Positions 24,692 through 33,363 of a DNA stretch of 64,000 bases are shown here, in pieces (position 1 is the stretch's first letter; each line of letters starts with the position of its first letter). The notes under the pieces were generated by a model. That model searched no databases. It had not been told where the DNA came from and saw nothing but the letters and a program-made list of their open reading frames with translations. The stretch covers positions 27,727-91,726 of the forward strand of contig JAFYHN010000098.1 in the NCBI GenBank assembly GCA_017539165.1. Direction: 5' to 3'. This stretch comes from Eubacterium sp. (GTDB lineage Bacteria > Bacillota > Clostridia > Lachnospirales > Lachnospiraceae). Position numbers and translations under genes: made by a program.

Positions 24692-26128
24692 TTACATATT
24701 CAGCACTGATATCGCATCCATAATCTTTTTTTCGAAAGCCTGCTTTCCGTATTCGTCAACCTTTGCCTTGTTTCTGTCACCATGTGTCAGAACCCCGGCA
24801 CCTCCGATACATCCGCCCTGACAAGCCATTCCTTCTATGAAATTCTCCTTAAGGAATCCCTTACTTTTTAGGATAAGTGCTTTCCTGCACTCTTCAATTC
24901 CGTCACAAGTCATAGCCTTCAGTTCAAAGTCCTCACGTCCCTGTTCCTTAAGAGCTTCAACGACCGCTTCAGAAAGTCCTCCACTTCTAGCAAATATTCT
25001 TCCGAAGTATGACGCATTATCAAGTACATCCTCTTCGAGCTCAGAGATATTTATATCCTTGCTGTCGAACAGTGCCTGGAGTTCTTCAAATGTAAGAACA
25101 CAATCTACATAACTGTTGACTTCTTCTTTCTTCATTTCCATCTTCTTAGCAGTACATGGACCTATGAAGATAACCTTTGCGTTCTCAGTATGTTCCTTTA
25201 TATACTTGGCAAGTGCTCCCATTGGAGACATGTTGTGTGAAACATGAGGAAGAAGTTCAGGATAATTCTTCTCTATAAACGCCACAAACGCCGGACAACA
25301 TGAGCTTGTAAGGAAGCCTTTCTCCACAAGTTCAAGTGACTCAGCCTGAGCTACTATATCAGCACCAAGAGCAACTTCAACTACCGTATGGAAACCAAGC
25401 TGTTTGATACCCGACACAACCTGACCAACCTTTGCATAACTGAACTGGCTGTATACCGCAGGTGCAACTATTGCGAACACCTTCGAATTCTCACCATTAT
25501 TACTCTTCTTGATAATATCTATTGCATTTAATATGTAGGATTTATCAGATATTGCTCCGAAAGGACACTGATATACACAAGCTCCACACGAGATACATTT
25601 GTCAGAATCAATTGCAGCTGCTTTATTCTCATTGATCGAGATAGCATTTATCTTGCAGGCAACCTGACAAGGTCTCTTTCTGTTAGCTATCGCTGAATAA
25701 GGACAGACCTTAGCACACTGTCCGCATTCAACACATTTAGATTTATCTATATGTGCCACGTGATTGTGGTCAAATGATATAGCACCTCTCTTACATGCTT
25801 CCTCACATCTGTGAGCAAGGCATCCACGACATGAATCAGTCACTTCATATCCCGCAGCAGGACATTCGTCACATGCTATATCAATAACTTCGATCACATT
25901 CTTGTTCTCAATCTTGCCTCCCATCGCAAGCTTGACACGTTCACCCAGAATAGCTCTTTCTTTATATACACAGCACCTCATGGTAGGTGTTGTTCCGGGC
26001 ACGATTGTCTGGGGAATGTCCATAATATTTTCCAGGAGGGTTCCTTCCCAAGCCAGTCGAGCAACTTCCCTTAACACCTTGTATTTCAGGTATTGGACTT
26101 TCGTGTCGAATTTTCTCGAATTATCCAT
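24692..26128 (-). CDS. Monomeric [FeFe] hydrogenase of the group-B type
   Basis: The 478-residue protein has an N-terminal CxxC-rich part with IACDECPAAG and CRGCLAHRCEEACK, then ferredoxin-like 4Fe-4S motifs (CVECGQCAKVCP, CISCGACVYQCP). The hydrogenase domain follows, with three H-cluster loops: TSSCCPAF, FIGPCTAKKMEM and GMACQGGCIGGAG, plus the MSPMGA segment. The cysteines that hold the H-cluster are present, so catalysis is plausible. The role is H2 production from reduced ferredoxin, or regulation, as group-B physiology is poorly defined. It lies next to a SpoIIE-type phosphatase and a PAS-bearing hydrogenase, a known clostridial association. Confidence 0.88.
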   Translation of the reverse strand: MDNSRKFDTKVQYLKYKVLREVARLAWEGTLLENIMDIPQTIVPGTTPTMRCCVYKERAILGERVKLAMGGKIENKNVIEVIDIACDECPAAGYEVTDSCRGCLAHRCEEACKRGAISFDHNHVAHIDKSKCVECGQCAKVCPYSAIANRKRPCQVACKINAISINENKAAAIDSDKCISCGACVYQCPFGAISDKSYILNAIDIIKKSNNGENSKVFAIVAPAVYSQFSYAKVGQVVSGIKQLGFHTVVEVALGADIVAQAESLELVEKGFLTSSCCPAFVAFIEKNYPELLPHVSHNMSPMGALAKYIKEHTENAKVIFIGPCTAKKMEMKKEEVNSYVDCVLTFEELQALFDSKDINISELEEDVLDNASYFGRIFARSGGLSEAVVEALKEQGREDFELKAMTCDGIEECRKALILKSKGFLKENFIEGMACQGGCIGGAGVLTHGDRNKAKVDEYGKQAFEKKIMDAISVLNM

Positions 26129-26149
26129 GATAAACTCCTATTTACAACT

Positions 26150-27322
26150 TTAAAAATATGATATTTTGATACGTTTTCCCATTTTGACGAGAGATTCAGA
26201 CAGAACCTGAACCAGATTCATCTTTATATTAAAATTGATTGGCAGATCCGGATTCTGATGGGCAGGATTTACAGCCTTTCCAACATAGAAATTAATGTCT
26301 GTCGCTTCTTCAAACAGTATTCTGCATATCAAAGAAGCACCGTCAGTTCCGTATCCCCATTCCTCAAAGGACTCATTCTTCTCAAGATAATCCTTGGCAT
26401 TCTCCACAACCTTATTCATCGTGATAACGCCCTCCGTTACCAGATCAACTCCATCTATATTGGCAATCGGTGGCATGTTGCTTTTATCAAATGTAAGACT
26501 TGTAACCAGTGGTTTCTTCAGCCATTTAGATACTATCGAAGCAGTTGTTCCTCCACTCACTATATGCTTACCTTCTTTAGAGAAGAACAGATTAAGCATT
26601 CTGTTACAGTCATCTCTGTTAGAAGGCGGTCCGAACAGAATATTCACCGGGATTCTCTTCCTAATCTTGATCACGCAGGCAGTTGCATCATCACCCGGAT
26701 TTCCAGCATACAGCTTATTAACTTCCTCAATAAGCATGGTCGAGAGAGTCTTGGCAGTAAACTCTCCTTTTGACATCATGCACATGTAATCAGATATATC
26801 CTTCATCTCCCATCCGAAGTTATAGCACAGACCTATTCCGGCATGAGGACATCCATCGCTCATAACCACGATAACATCGCCCTCCAGTATGTTGATCGTA
26901 GTCTTATATATCGTCTTACCATCTATATTCATTTTTATCTCAGGATAATCAAGCGGTTTTCCATCTCTGATAAAAAGAACTTTAGGATTATCGTACTGAA
27001 TGATTTCTACAGTCTCACTATTAATGATTCTGATTATAGTAAATGTAGAGTATGCCACTCCTCTAACCGAACACACTGGCAGAGTTGCTGCAATCGTCGC
27101 AACACATTCTTCTATAGGAAGCCCTTCCGCCATCATTGTGGAAATGATCTTCGACGTGAGTGTCGACAAGATACTTGCCTTAACTCCACTTCCCATTCCA
27201 TCGGCCAGAACTATAACCTTCGAATCTTCTGATTGTTCCACTATATCAATATGATCACCACACAGATTTTCCCCATAATGATTGATACTTCGATACCCTA
27301 TATCTGCACATAGATTATTCAT
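26150..27322 (-). CDS. SpoIIE-type PP2C serine/threonine phosphatase
   Basis: The 390-residue protein has the PP2C metal-binding motifs: GDHIDIVE and VLADGMGSGVKA near the N-terminus, VIVMSDGCPHAG in the middle and GNPGDDATACVIKI near residue 230. There is no membrane part. A C-terminal domain of about 155 residues (VNILFGPPSNRDDC onward, including VSGGTTASIVSKWL) does not look like phosphatase and is unassigned. Its start overlaps the end of the upstream sensory hydrogenase gene by 8 bp, suggesting coupled translation. Phosphatases of this type repeatedly neighbour putative sensory [FeFe] hydrogenases, so I infer that redox or H2 sensing sets a phosphorylation state. Confidence 0.85.
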   Translation of the reverse strand: MNNLCADIGYRSINHYGENLCGDHIDIVEQSEDSKVIVLADGMGSGVKASILSTLTSKIISTMMAEGLPIEECVATIAATLPVCSVRGVAYSTFTIIRIINSETVEIIQYDNPKVLFIRDGKPLDYPEIKMNIDGKTIYKTTINILEGDVIVVMSDGCPHAGIGLCYNFGWEMKDISDYMCMMSKGEFTAKTLSTMLIEEVNKLYAGNPGDDATACVIKIRKRIPVNILFGPPSNRDDCNRMLNLFFSKEGKHIVSGGTTASIVSKWLKKPLVTSLTFDKSNMPPIANIDGVDLVTEGVITMNKVVENAKDYLEKNESFEEWGYGTDGASLICRILFEEATDINFYVGKAVNPAHQNPDLPINFNIKMNLVQVLSESLVKMGKRIKISYF

Positions 27323-29015
27323 CTGATATAGACTCCTTCAGTTTTGTTAAAGCTATCTTGGTTTCGGCCGCAGTTTCTCCGAGCAGTGATGCAATCTCCT
27401 GAACGATTCTCATCTGCTTATCTACGACCTTATCGGCAACCTCAACAGTCTGGCGACTGATTTCTTCCTTACGCTTATGCTCTTTTTCTTCCTCAGTGAC
27501 GTCTGACATGATACATATCAAAGTCTTACTGTCAGCATCGCGTACTATAGTCTGTTCAACATATCGGTTATACTCAGCTAGATATGTTCTCTCACCGAAT
27601 ATCTGTCCTGGTCCTTTCTGAACCTTCATAAAGTTGACAGGATCAAGGACTCTGACTATCGGTTCACCGATAATATCTGATGGATTTGGTATATTAAGTA
27701 TTTTACAGGCAACCTTATTGATAAGCTGAACCTCCAGCGAATCATTAAGAGCTATAAGTCCATTCGGAGTATTCTTTACAATCGTGTCAGAAAAGCTTTC
27801 AGCTTTCTCCTTAAGATAAGGAAGACACATTGATATATCAGCCTTTCCCTGGAATATAGCTATAGCTTTCTCTCTACAAGTGTTATATCCGCATGAACCG
27901 CAATTCAGTTCATCACTCTTCTTAGTCTTACCCATCTTTCTCAGAATCTGATTTATCTCATAATCAAGCGGGTATATAGCCTTTTGTTCTATCGGCTCAA
28001 ATATCTTCTTGAGTTCCGTTACTTCAGGCTGATCTATCTCAAAGTCCTTACCACCTGCATAATTCGAAACAGCCATATAATCACTAACCGGATTTCTATG
28101 ATGTTCCTTCATTGAATTCCTGTGCTGTTTATCCATAACAGGACCACCTACACAACTTCCCACACAGGCTGACATTTCAATAAAACATTTATGGACTTTA
28201 CCTTCTGCTATATCTTTTAAAGCATCAATACAATTTTCAACTCCGTCTATAGCCATATAGGTATATCCCGGAGCATTCTGTGCCATAGTCTTCAGAATTC
28301 CGCCTGTTGTAGGGAAGAATCTGGCTCGGCTTTTCTCCTCCGAATCAGTATCTTGATCAAGAGTTATCTCAGCTCTATCAAACCAGTCTGTCAATTCTTC
28401 AAAAGTAAGTGTAGCATCCACAAAATTCTTATAATGTTCTGCTTCATCTTTCTTTGCAACACAAGGACCAATAAACACTATCTTCGCATCCGGATATCTT
28501 CTTTTGATATCCGCAGCATGTGCCTGCATAGGCGAAATAACATCTGCAAGATACGGAAGACAGTTTACATAATATTTCTGTATTAAAAGATTTATTGAAT
28601 GACAGCAGGATGAAATGACAACATCTCTATCTTCTTCTGCCAGAATACGTTCATATTCTGTCTTTACTATAGTAGCTCCAAGTGCTGTTTCTTCAGCATC
28701 TTCAAAACCAATCTTTTTCAGTGCTCTTCTTAATGAATCGATACCCACTCCGGGATAGTTCGCCACAAAAGAAGGTGCGACACTTGCTATAACCGGCGAC
28801 TGTCCCTGAATGAGCACCTCAACCTTTTCAGTCTCATCGACTATCTGCTTGGCGTTTTGAGGACAAACAACAAAACACCTTCCACATAGGATGCATTCAT
28901 CGTTTATAATATGAGCCTGATTACCTGAAAAGCGAATTGATTTTACCGGGCAATTACGAATACATTTGTAACAGTTCTTACAATTTGATTTTTTTAAAGT
29001 TAAACAATCCTGCAT
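27315..29015 (-). CDS. PAS-containing sensory [FeFe]-hydrogenase-like protein (HydS-like)
   Basis: The 566-residue protein has two N-terminal 4Fe-4S motifs (CKNCYKCIRNCP, CILCGRCFVVCP). A hydrogenase domain follows with altered loops: SSCCHSINLLI where catalytic enzymes have TSCCPAW, then FIGPCVAKKDE and MSACVGSCVGGP. Next are a small CGSCGYNTC cluster domain and a PAS domain (NTPNGLIALNDSLEVQLINKVACKI region), ending in a helical segment. This layout matches group-C putative sensory hydrogenases, which lack bulk catalysis and are thought to signal H2 or redox state. It overlaps the downstream phosphatase gene, the likely output partner. Confidence 0.87.
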   Translation of the reverse strand: MQDCLTLKKSNCKNCYKCIRNCPVKSIRFSGNQAHIINDECILCGRCFVVCPQNAKQIVDETEKVEVLIQGQSPVIASVAPSFVANYPGVGIDSLRRALKKIGFEDAEETALGATIVKTEYERILAEEDRDVVISSCCHSINLLIQKYYVNCLPYLADVISPMQAHAADIKRRYPDAKIVFIGPCVAKKDEAEHYKNFVDATLTFEELTDWFDRAEITLDQDTDSEEKSRARFFPTTGGILKTMAQNAPGYTYMAIDGVENCIDALKDIAEGKVHKCFIEMSACVGSCVGGPVMDKQHRNSMKEHHRNPVSDYMAVSNYAGGKDFEIDQPEVTELKKIFEPIEQKAIYPLDYEINQILRKMGKTKKSDELNCGSCGYNTCREKAIAIFQGKADISMCLPYLKEKAESFSDTIVKNTPNGLIALNDSLEVQLINKVACKILNIPNPSDIIGEPIVRVLDPVNFMKVQKGPGQIFGERTYLAEYNRYVEQTIVRDADSKTLICIMSDVTEEEKEHKRKEEISRQTVEVADKVVDKQMRIVQEIASLLGETAAETKIALTKLKESISDE

Positions 29016-29242
29016 TTGATCTCCTTCTCGAAGAAACTCTCCGCATTTTCCGGAGACACAGAGAAGAATTCATTGTCTACGGTTACACAAACACCTTCCT
29101 GACAATGTCCCATACAGAATGTTCCGCCCAGTTCCACAACATCTGATAATTCGTATTTACTGACTAATTCCTGAAATTTTTCAACAACACGTCTAGATCC
29201 CTTTATATGGCAAGAGGAACCGATACAGATTGTTACTTTCAT
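29000..29242 (-). CDS. Thioredoxin-like [2Fe-2S] protein (NuoE/HydC-type small subunit)
   Basis: The start is ATG at 29242 (MKVTICIGSSCH) after AAGGAG; the longer frame to 29263 lacks a signal. The 80-residue product carries the four cluster cysteines in the pattern CIGSSC and GTFCMGHC. It is only the thioredoxin-like ferredoxin domain, without the helical N-terminus of NuoE. It overlaps the start of the sensory hydrogenase by 16 bp, so the two are coupled. I infer that it shuttles electrons to or from that protein. Confidence 0.85.
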   Translation of the reverse strand: MKVTICIGSSCHIKGSRRVVEKFQELVSKYELSDVVELGGTFCMGHCQEGVCVTVDNEFFSVSPENAESFFEKEIKCRIV

Positions 29243-29302
29243 GTGATAAACTCCTTTAAACAATAAAACCCTTGATAAACTCTAACTATTCACTGAAGAT
29301 TA

Positions 29303-30058
29303 TTACTGATAATCTTCAAATATCTTTAAAAGTCTCGTTCTTCTGTCTCGATTTGAATGAACCGACTTAGCCACTGCTATTATCGGGATCCATTTCTCTA
29401 TCTTTTCTCTATTCATATTCATCTTTTCACAGATAGCATTTACATAGCTCTCAGCCATCTCTTCGCTGTAATCCATTATCAATATAAGGTATGTATTAGC
29501 TATGTCAGCAAGCATATTTCCCTTGCATACATATGACCAATCGACTATATATGCTTTATCATCATCTGTGATGAGTATGTTTGACGGATTCAGATCTCCG
29601 TGACAGATACTCTCTCTTCTTGGCATCTCTTCAAGTCTCGCATGCAGATCATATCTGATTGTCGCATCAAGCTTTGCATCGCATATCTTTGAATTAAGCT
29701 TGTCTGTAAGTCTGTTCAGATGCTTACATTTTCTACCCATGATATCTATATGAATATCTACAAATCTATCTATATATTTATCAATCTCATCGGGATTTTC
29801 CTTCATCAGGGATGCAAGTGTCTTACCTTTGATATATCTGGTAACAAGTGACCATTTGCCATCAAGTTCTCTCACTTCCAGAAACTCAGGAACAGGCATT
29901 CCGGTTTCTTCCATACGAACATGGTTTAACGCCTCGTTTAGTATCTCTGATTTGTTATATCCTTCATTAAAAACCTTTATACATATTTCACCATTGCGAT
30001 ATACCGTTTTAGTATTTCGCACAGCAATAACCCTGTCAAAAGTCATTTCTTTCCTCAT
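29303..30058 (-). CDS. Phosphotransferase-fold (APH-like) small-molecule or protein kinase
   Basis: The 251-residue protein has the APH/choline-kinase catalytic loop ICHGDLNPSNILI near residues 150-162 and the metal-binding IVDWSYV near 171-177. It is in a redox-signalling cluster rather than a resistance context. The start is ambiguous: ATG at 30058 or the in-frame ATG at 30046, which has GAGGAAAG before it. Either overlaps the end of rex, so the genes are translationally coupled. A kinase beside a PP2C phosphatase could form an opposing pair; that is inference only. Confidence 0.78.
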   Translation of the reverse strand: MRKEMTFDRVIAVRNTKTVYRNGEICIKVFNEGYNKSEILNEALNHVRMEETGMPVPEFLEVRELDGKWSLVTRYIKGKTLASLMKENPDEIDKYIDRFVDIHIDIMGRKCKHLNRLTDKLNSKICDAKLDATIRYDLHARLEEMPRRESICHGDLNPSNILITDDDKAYIVDWSYVCKGNMLADIANTYLILIMDYSEEMAESYVNAICEKMNMNREKIEKWIPIIAVAKSVHSNRDRRTRLLKIFEDYQ

Positions 30059-30701
30059 TTCTCATCATGCAAGTCTTTAAAAATGATAATGATAATGCAA
30101 GATTCTCATTTTTCACAAGAATACCTTCTGGAATATCCAACGTGACTGCCGAGAGATTCCATATTGCTTTAATATCGCAATCGATCATCTCATCACACAC
30201 AATCTGTGCTTGTGATTGTGGCACAGCTATAATTCCTATCCTTATATCATTTTCCTTGCAATATTCTTTTAGTAACTCAATCGGATATATTCTTTTTCCG
30301 TTTGCAAATCTTTCATTCCATTTTTCCGGATTGTTATCAAATGCCGCCTTTATATCTACTCCATATTCCGAAAATCCCTTATATTCCATGAGTGCTGTAC
30401 CGAGCTTACCGGCTCCAACCATGATTGCGCTGATATTCTTATCAACGCCCAGTGTATCAAGGATGGAAGTCATAAGATTCTCTCTCAGGTAACCAACCTT
30501 TGGTTTTCCCTGACCGCATACAGCATTCATATCTTTTCGGACCATTACCTCTCCCCATTCAAGAGCCCTGGCTATCTGAGTGGATGATATATATTCCACT
30601 TCCTGCCGCTTCAGGAATTCGAGATACGTCGGTAATCTTCCGAGTGTAGCTTTAGATATTACTGATGACAATCTGTTCTCCTCCACTTTATTAAAAGACA
30701 T
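30036..30701 (-). CDS. rex: Redox-sensing transcriptional repressor Rex
   Basis: The 221-residue protein has the Rex winged-helix start (SKATLGRLPTYLEFL, YISSTQIARALEWGEVMVRKDM), the Rossmann NAD(H) site MVGAGKLGTALMEY near residue 95, and the typical late segment IWNLSAVTLDIPEGI. It binds DNA when NADH/NAD+ is low and releases when NADH rises. In clostridia it controls butyrate and hydrogen genes. Here it sits among hydrogenase-family genes and a few kb from the butyryl-CoA operon. Its start directly follows the 30702 stop. Confidence 0.95.
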   Translation of the reverse strand: MSFNKVEENRLSSVISKATLGRLPTYLEFLKRQEVEYISSTQIARALEWGEVMVRKDMNAVCGQGKPKVGYLRENLMTSILDTLGVDKNISAIMVGAGKLGTALMEYKGFSEYGVDIKAAFDNNPEKWNERFANGKRIYPIELLKEYCKENDIRIGIIAVPQSQAQIVCDEMIDCDIKAIWNLSAVTLDIPEGILVKNENLALSLSFLKTCMMRNEERNDF

Positions 30702-31100
30702 TTATATTACTATACTTCTGTCTCCAACACGGTAGAATTCTTCATTTTTGAATTCTATTGCAACTGTATCTCCGGTTCTTTTTCCGTCCTCATCTAAAAC
30801 CGAAAGGAAAACTGCTGTATATCTGTCATTATCATTTCGCTCTACAAATATACATTCAGGAGAAAGCTCATCAAAGAGATCATTTACCTTGATCTGCTTT
30901 GTATTCTCAATATAATTCTTAACAACTTCAGAATTATTCAAGAGGTTGTCAGCCTTTCCAAGGAACATCTCAAGAGCATACTTCTGTGAATCAAGTAGTG
31001 ACTCTCCACCCAGAACGTCATATTCCACAGGAAGTGTGAACGCCTCTCCAAATAAGGTTACATCAGCCTTCTTGATAATTTTGTCAGTCTTTTCAATCAT
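30702..31100 (-). CDS. Hypothetical protein upstream of rex
   Basis: The start is ATG at 31100 (MIEKTDKIIKKADVTLFG), six bases after AAGGAGG; 15 extra codons upstream are unlikely. The 132-residue soluble product appears to be alpha/beta and ends GDRSIVI. No motif is recognised. Its stop is adjacent to the rex start, so the two are almost certainly cotranscribed. It may be the first gene of the redox-signalling transcript. Confidence 0.65.
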   Translation of the reverse strand: MIEKTDKIIKKADVTLFGEAFTLPVEYDVLGGESLLDSQKYALEMFLGKADNLLNNSEVVKNYIENTKQIKVNDLFDELSPECIFVERNDNDRYTAVFLSVLDEDGKRTGDTVAIEFKNEEFYRVGDRSIVI

Positions 31101-31226
31101 ATTTAGCCTCCTTACTAAATCCGATCCATTCTCAACACCGAGCATTGTATTCCAACATAAATGAAAAATGAATTATCAAAATGGTATATCGGTATATCAG
31201 ATATCGATATAACCAGGAACAAAAGA

Positions 31227-31256
31227 AAGCAGCTGGGTAATATTACCCAACTGCTT
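31227..31256 (-). terminator. Rho-independent terminator of the LysR gene
   Basis: AAGCAG and TGGGTAATA (31227-31241) pair with TATTACCCA and CTGCTT (31242-31256) with one internal mismatch. The minus-strand RNA continues TCTTTTG. Confidence 0.65.
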
Positions 31257-31286
31257 GTCATTTTCTGTGATATTTTTAGAAATTAT

Positions 31287-32207
31287 CTATAAAGTTTTTC
31301 TTCTCGATTCGATAAGTTCTGATATAAACTGTTTATCAAGTTTAGTCATTTTATAATCATTTTTGTATATCAGCACATCTTTATATACCTTAGTGTTATC
31401 AACACACGCCTTCTGAACGAGGTCATATCTTTCAAGCATATTATCAGGAAGTGGCGATACCCACATAAATGTTCTGTGATTATTTACCAGAAGATCAAAC
31501 TGACTTCCCCTCTCAAAGACATATATTCTCTTATCAGAGACATCAACCATCTCTTCTTTCATAACTGTGGAAACAGGTAGTGTAGGAACATAAGGATCTG
31601 CATGAGCTATCTCAACATAATCTGCAAGATCATTCAACTGAATACTGTCTTTCTTAGCCAAGTCTGAGTTCTTATTCATTATAAGAACATACTTGAACTC
31701 TGATACAAATTCATGACTGAGTCCCTTCTCTTCAAACATTATCTTAAAGTTCCTGTCAAAGTTTGAAGCATACCTTACAATCCCCAGTTTATAATCGTTC
31801 TCCAGAATATTTCTGATGACCATATCATTATTGGTCTCATTATAAAACACAGATGAAGACTTATCTTCAAGACTGTTGGAAAACTTAGCAAATGCATCCG
31901 CTATATAACTGGCTCTGGGAACAGATATAGAAAACATCTGTTTTGCAGGTTTTCCAGTTTTATAAATCATTTCGATCTCATATATCTGGTGTAATATCTT
32001 TTTAGCATAGTTTATAAATTCTTCGCCTTCAGCTGTAAGGGTCATACCCTTGGAAGATCTGGCAAAGATACTGATTCCAAGATCCGCTTCCAACTCTTTA
32101 ATGGAACGGCTTAGATTGGGCTGAGCGATGAGTAGTTTTTCAGAAGCCTTATTGATAGAACCTTCCTTTGCTACCTCAACAGCATATTTCATATGAAGAA
32201 CATTCAC
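31287..32207 (-). CDS. LysR-family transcriptional regulator
   Basis: The best start is GTG at 32207 (MNVLHMKYAVEVAKEGSINKA), eight bases after AGGGG; the frame could extend to 32225 through the ribosome site. The 306-residue product has a standard LysR winged helix (INKASEKLLIAQPNLSRSIKELEADLG) and a periplasmic-binding-like effector domain. Its start lies just inside or at the end of the mreB-like gene, with the ribosome site overlapping the upstream stop, so it is probably cotranscribed with it. The target genes and effector are unknown. Confidence 0.85.
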   Translation of the reverse strand: MNVLHMKYAVEVAKEGSINKASEKLLIAQPNLSRSIKELEADLGISIFARSSKGMTLTAEGEEFINYAKKILHQIYEIEMIYKTGKPAKQMFSISVPRASYIADAFAKFSNSLEDKSSSVFYNETNNDMVIRNILENDYKLGIVRYASNFDRNFKIMFEEKGLSHEFVSEFKYVLIMNKNSDLAKKDSIQLNDLADYVEIAHADPYVPTLPVSTVMKEEMVDVSDKRIYVFERGSQFDLLVNNHRTFMWVSPLPDNMLERYDLVQKACVDNTKVYKDVLIYKNDYKMTKLDKQFISELIESRRKTL

Positions 32208-32221
32208 GTCTTCATCCCCTT

Positions 32222-33226
32222 TCACTTATTGCTATCTTCTTCTTGAATCGTGATATACTCACCGGCCATTCCGGCTCCGGCAGCAACAACAGAATCAGGC
32301 TCATCTACTATAGCTGTTCTAATACTTGTCTTTTCTGATATAAGTCTGTCCATTCCGTATACAAGGCTTCCGCCTCCTGAGAGGAATATACCTTCTTTAG
32401 AAATATCAGCCACTAGTTCAGGCTGAACTTTCTCAAGAACACCGGTTATACCATCAACGATCTGTCCTGCAATCTCTTCCAGAGCCTCAACTGTCTCGTT
32501 AGCTCCAAGATCAAGTCTTACAGGAAGACCATTTACCATATTTTTACCTTTTATCTCATACGAGGAATCTATCTTACGAGGATAAACTCCTGCAATCTCT
32601 ATCTTAGCATCTTCAGCAGTAAGCTCGCCAAGTTCTATGCTGTATTTTCTTCTAACGTATCTGGCAATAGCTTCGGTGAAATCATCTCCACCTATCTTAA
32701 GAGATACTCCATATGATATATCTCCAGCAGATATAACTGCTATATCTGTTGTACCGCCACCAATATCAACAACCATATGGCCAGATGTTTCCATGATATC
32801 GACACCGCATCCGAGCGCTGCAGCAATAGGAGATTCAAGAAGGAATACTTCCTTCGCTCCAGTTTTAACTATCGCATCTTCTACAGCTCTTCTTTCAACT
32901 TCTGTAATACCCTGAGGAACAGCAACACAAACATTTGGTCTACCCCAGATACGACGCTTACGCATAGCATTTTTTACAAATGCTTTTATCATTCTTTCAG
33001 CTATCGCATATTCCGAGATAACTCCATGCTTTATGGGACGTTCTACAATTATAGCATCTGTTGTTTTTCCCAACATACGTTTTGCCTTGGTTCCTACTGC
33101 AAGAATCCTCTTCTCTTTCCTTTCGTATGCGAGAACAGCTGGCTGATTGATAACGATTCCCTTATCTCTCATGTACACACATATATTTGAAGTTCCGAGA
33201 TCTATGCCTATATCAATACGGTACAT
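32222..33226 (-). CDS. mreB: MreB/Mbl-type bacterial actin
   Basis: The start is ATG at 33226 (MYRIDIGIDLGTSN) after AGGAGG; the seven-codon extension contains that site. The 334-residue protein has the actin phosphate-1 loop DIGIDLGTSN, the phosphate-2 motif VVDIGGGTTDIAVI and the adenosine-site GIFLSGGGSLVYGMD. Such proteins form membrane-bound filaments that guide wall synthesis. It is not next to mreC/mreD, so it is probably an additional Mbl or MreBH-like copy, and the gene letter is tentative. Its upstream neighbours are large coiled-coil and TPR proteins. Confidence 0.88.
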   Translation of the reverse strand: MYRIDIGIDLGTSNICVYMRDKGIVINQPAVLAYERKEKRILAVGTKAKRMLGKTTDAIIVERPIKHGVISEYAIAERMIKAFVKNAMRKRRIWGRPNVCVAVPQGITEVERRAVEDAIVKTGAKEVFLLESPIAAALGCGVDIMETSGHMVVDIGGGTTDIAVISAGDISYGVSLKIGGDDFTEAIARYVRRKYSIELGELTAEDAKIEIAGVYPRKIDSSYEIKGKNMVNGLPVRLDLGANETVEALEEIAGQIVDGITGVLEKVQPELVADISKEGIFLSGGGSLVYGMDRLISEKTSIRTAIVDEPDSVVAAGAGMAGEYITIQEEDSNK

Positions 33227-33265
33227 AGTGCCTCCTAAAAAAATCATTTACGTTATTATAAGCAA

Positions 33266-33294
33266 ATGTGCCAGTGCGCATTGAGCACTGACAC
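33266..33294 (-). terminator. Hairpin between the coiled-coil gene and mreB
   Basis: TGTGCCAGTGC (33266-33276) pairs with GCACTGACACA (33284-33294), with one wobble on the minus strand, around a seven-base loop. The following ATTTGCTTA is a weak T run. It could partially terminate or set relative dose. Confidence 0.45.
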
Positions 33295-33363
33295 ACTTGT
33301 CTTAATATATTACATATTTGCATCTAAATCAAATATATTTTGGCTTTAAAAGCATTTCATTCC

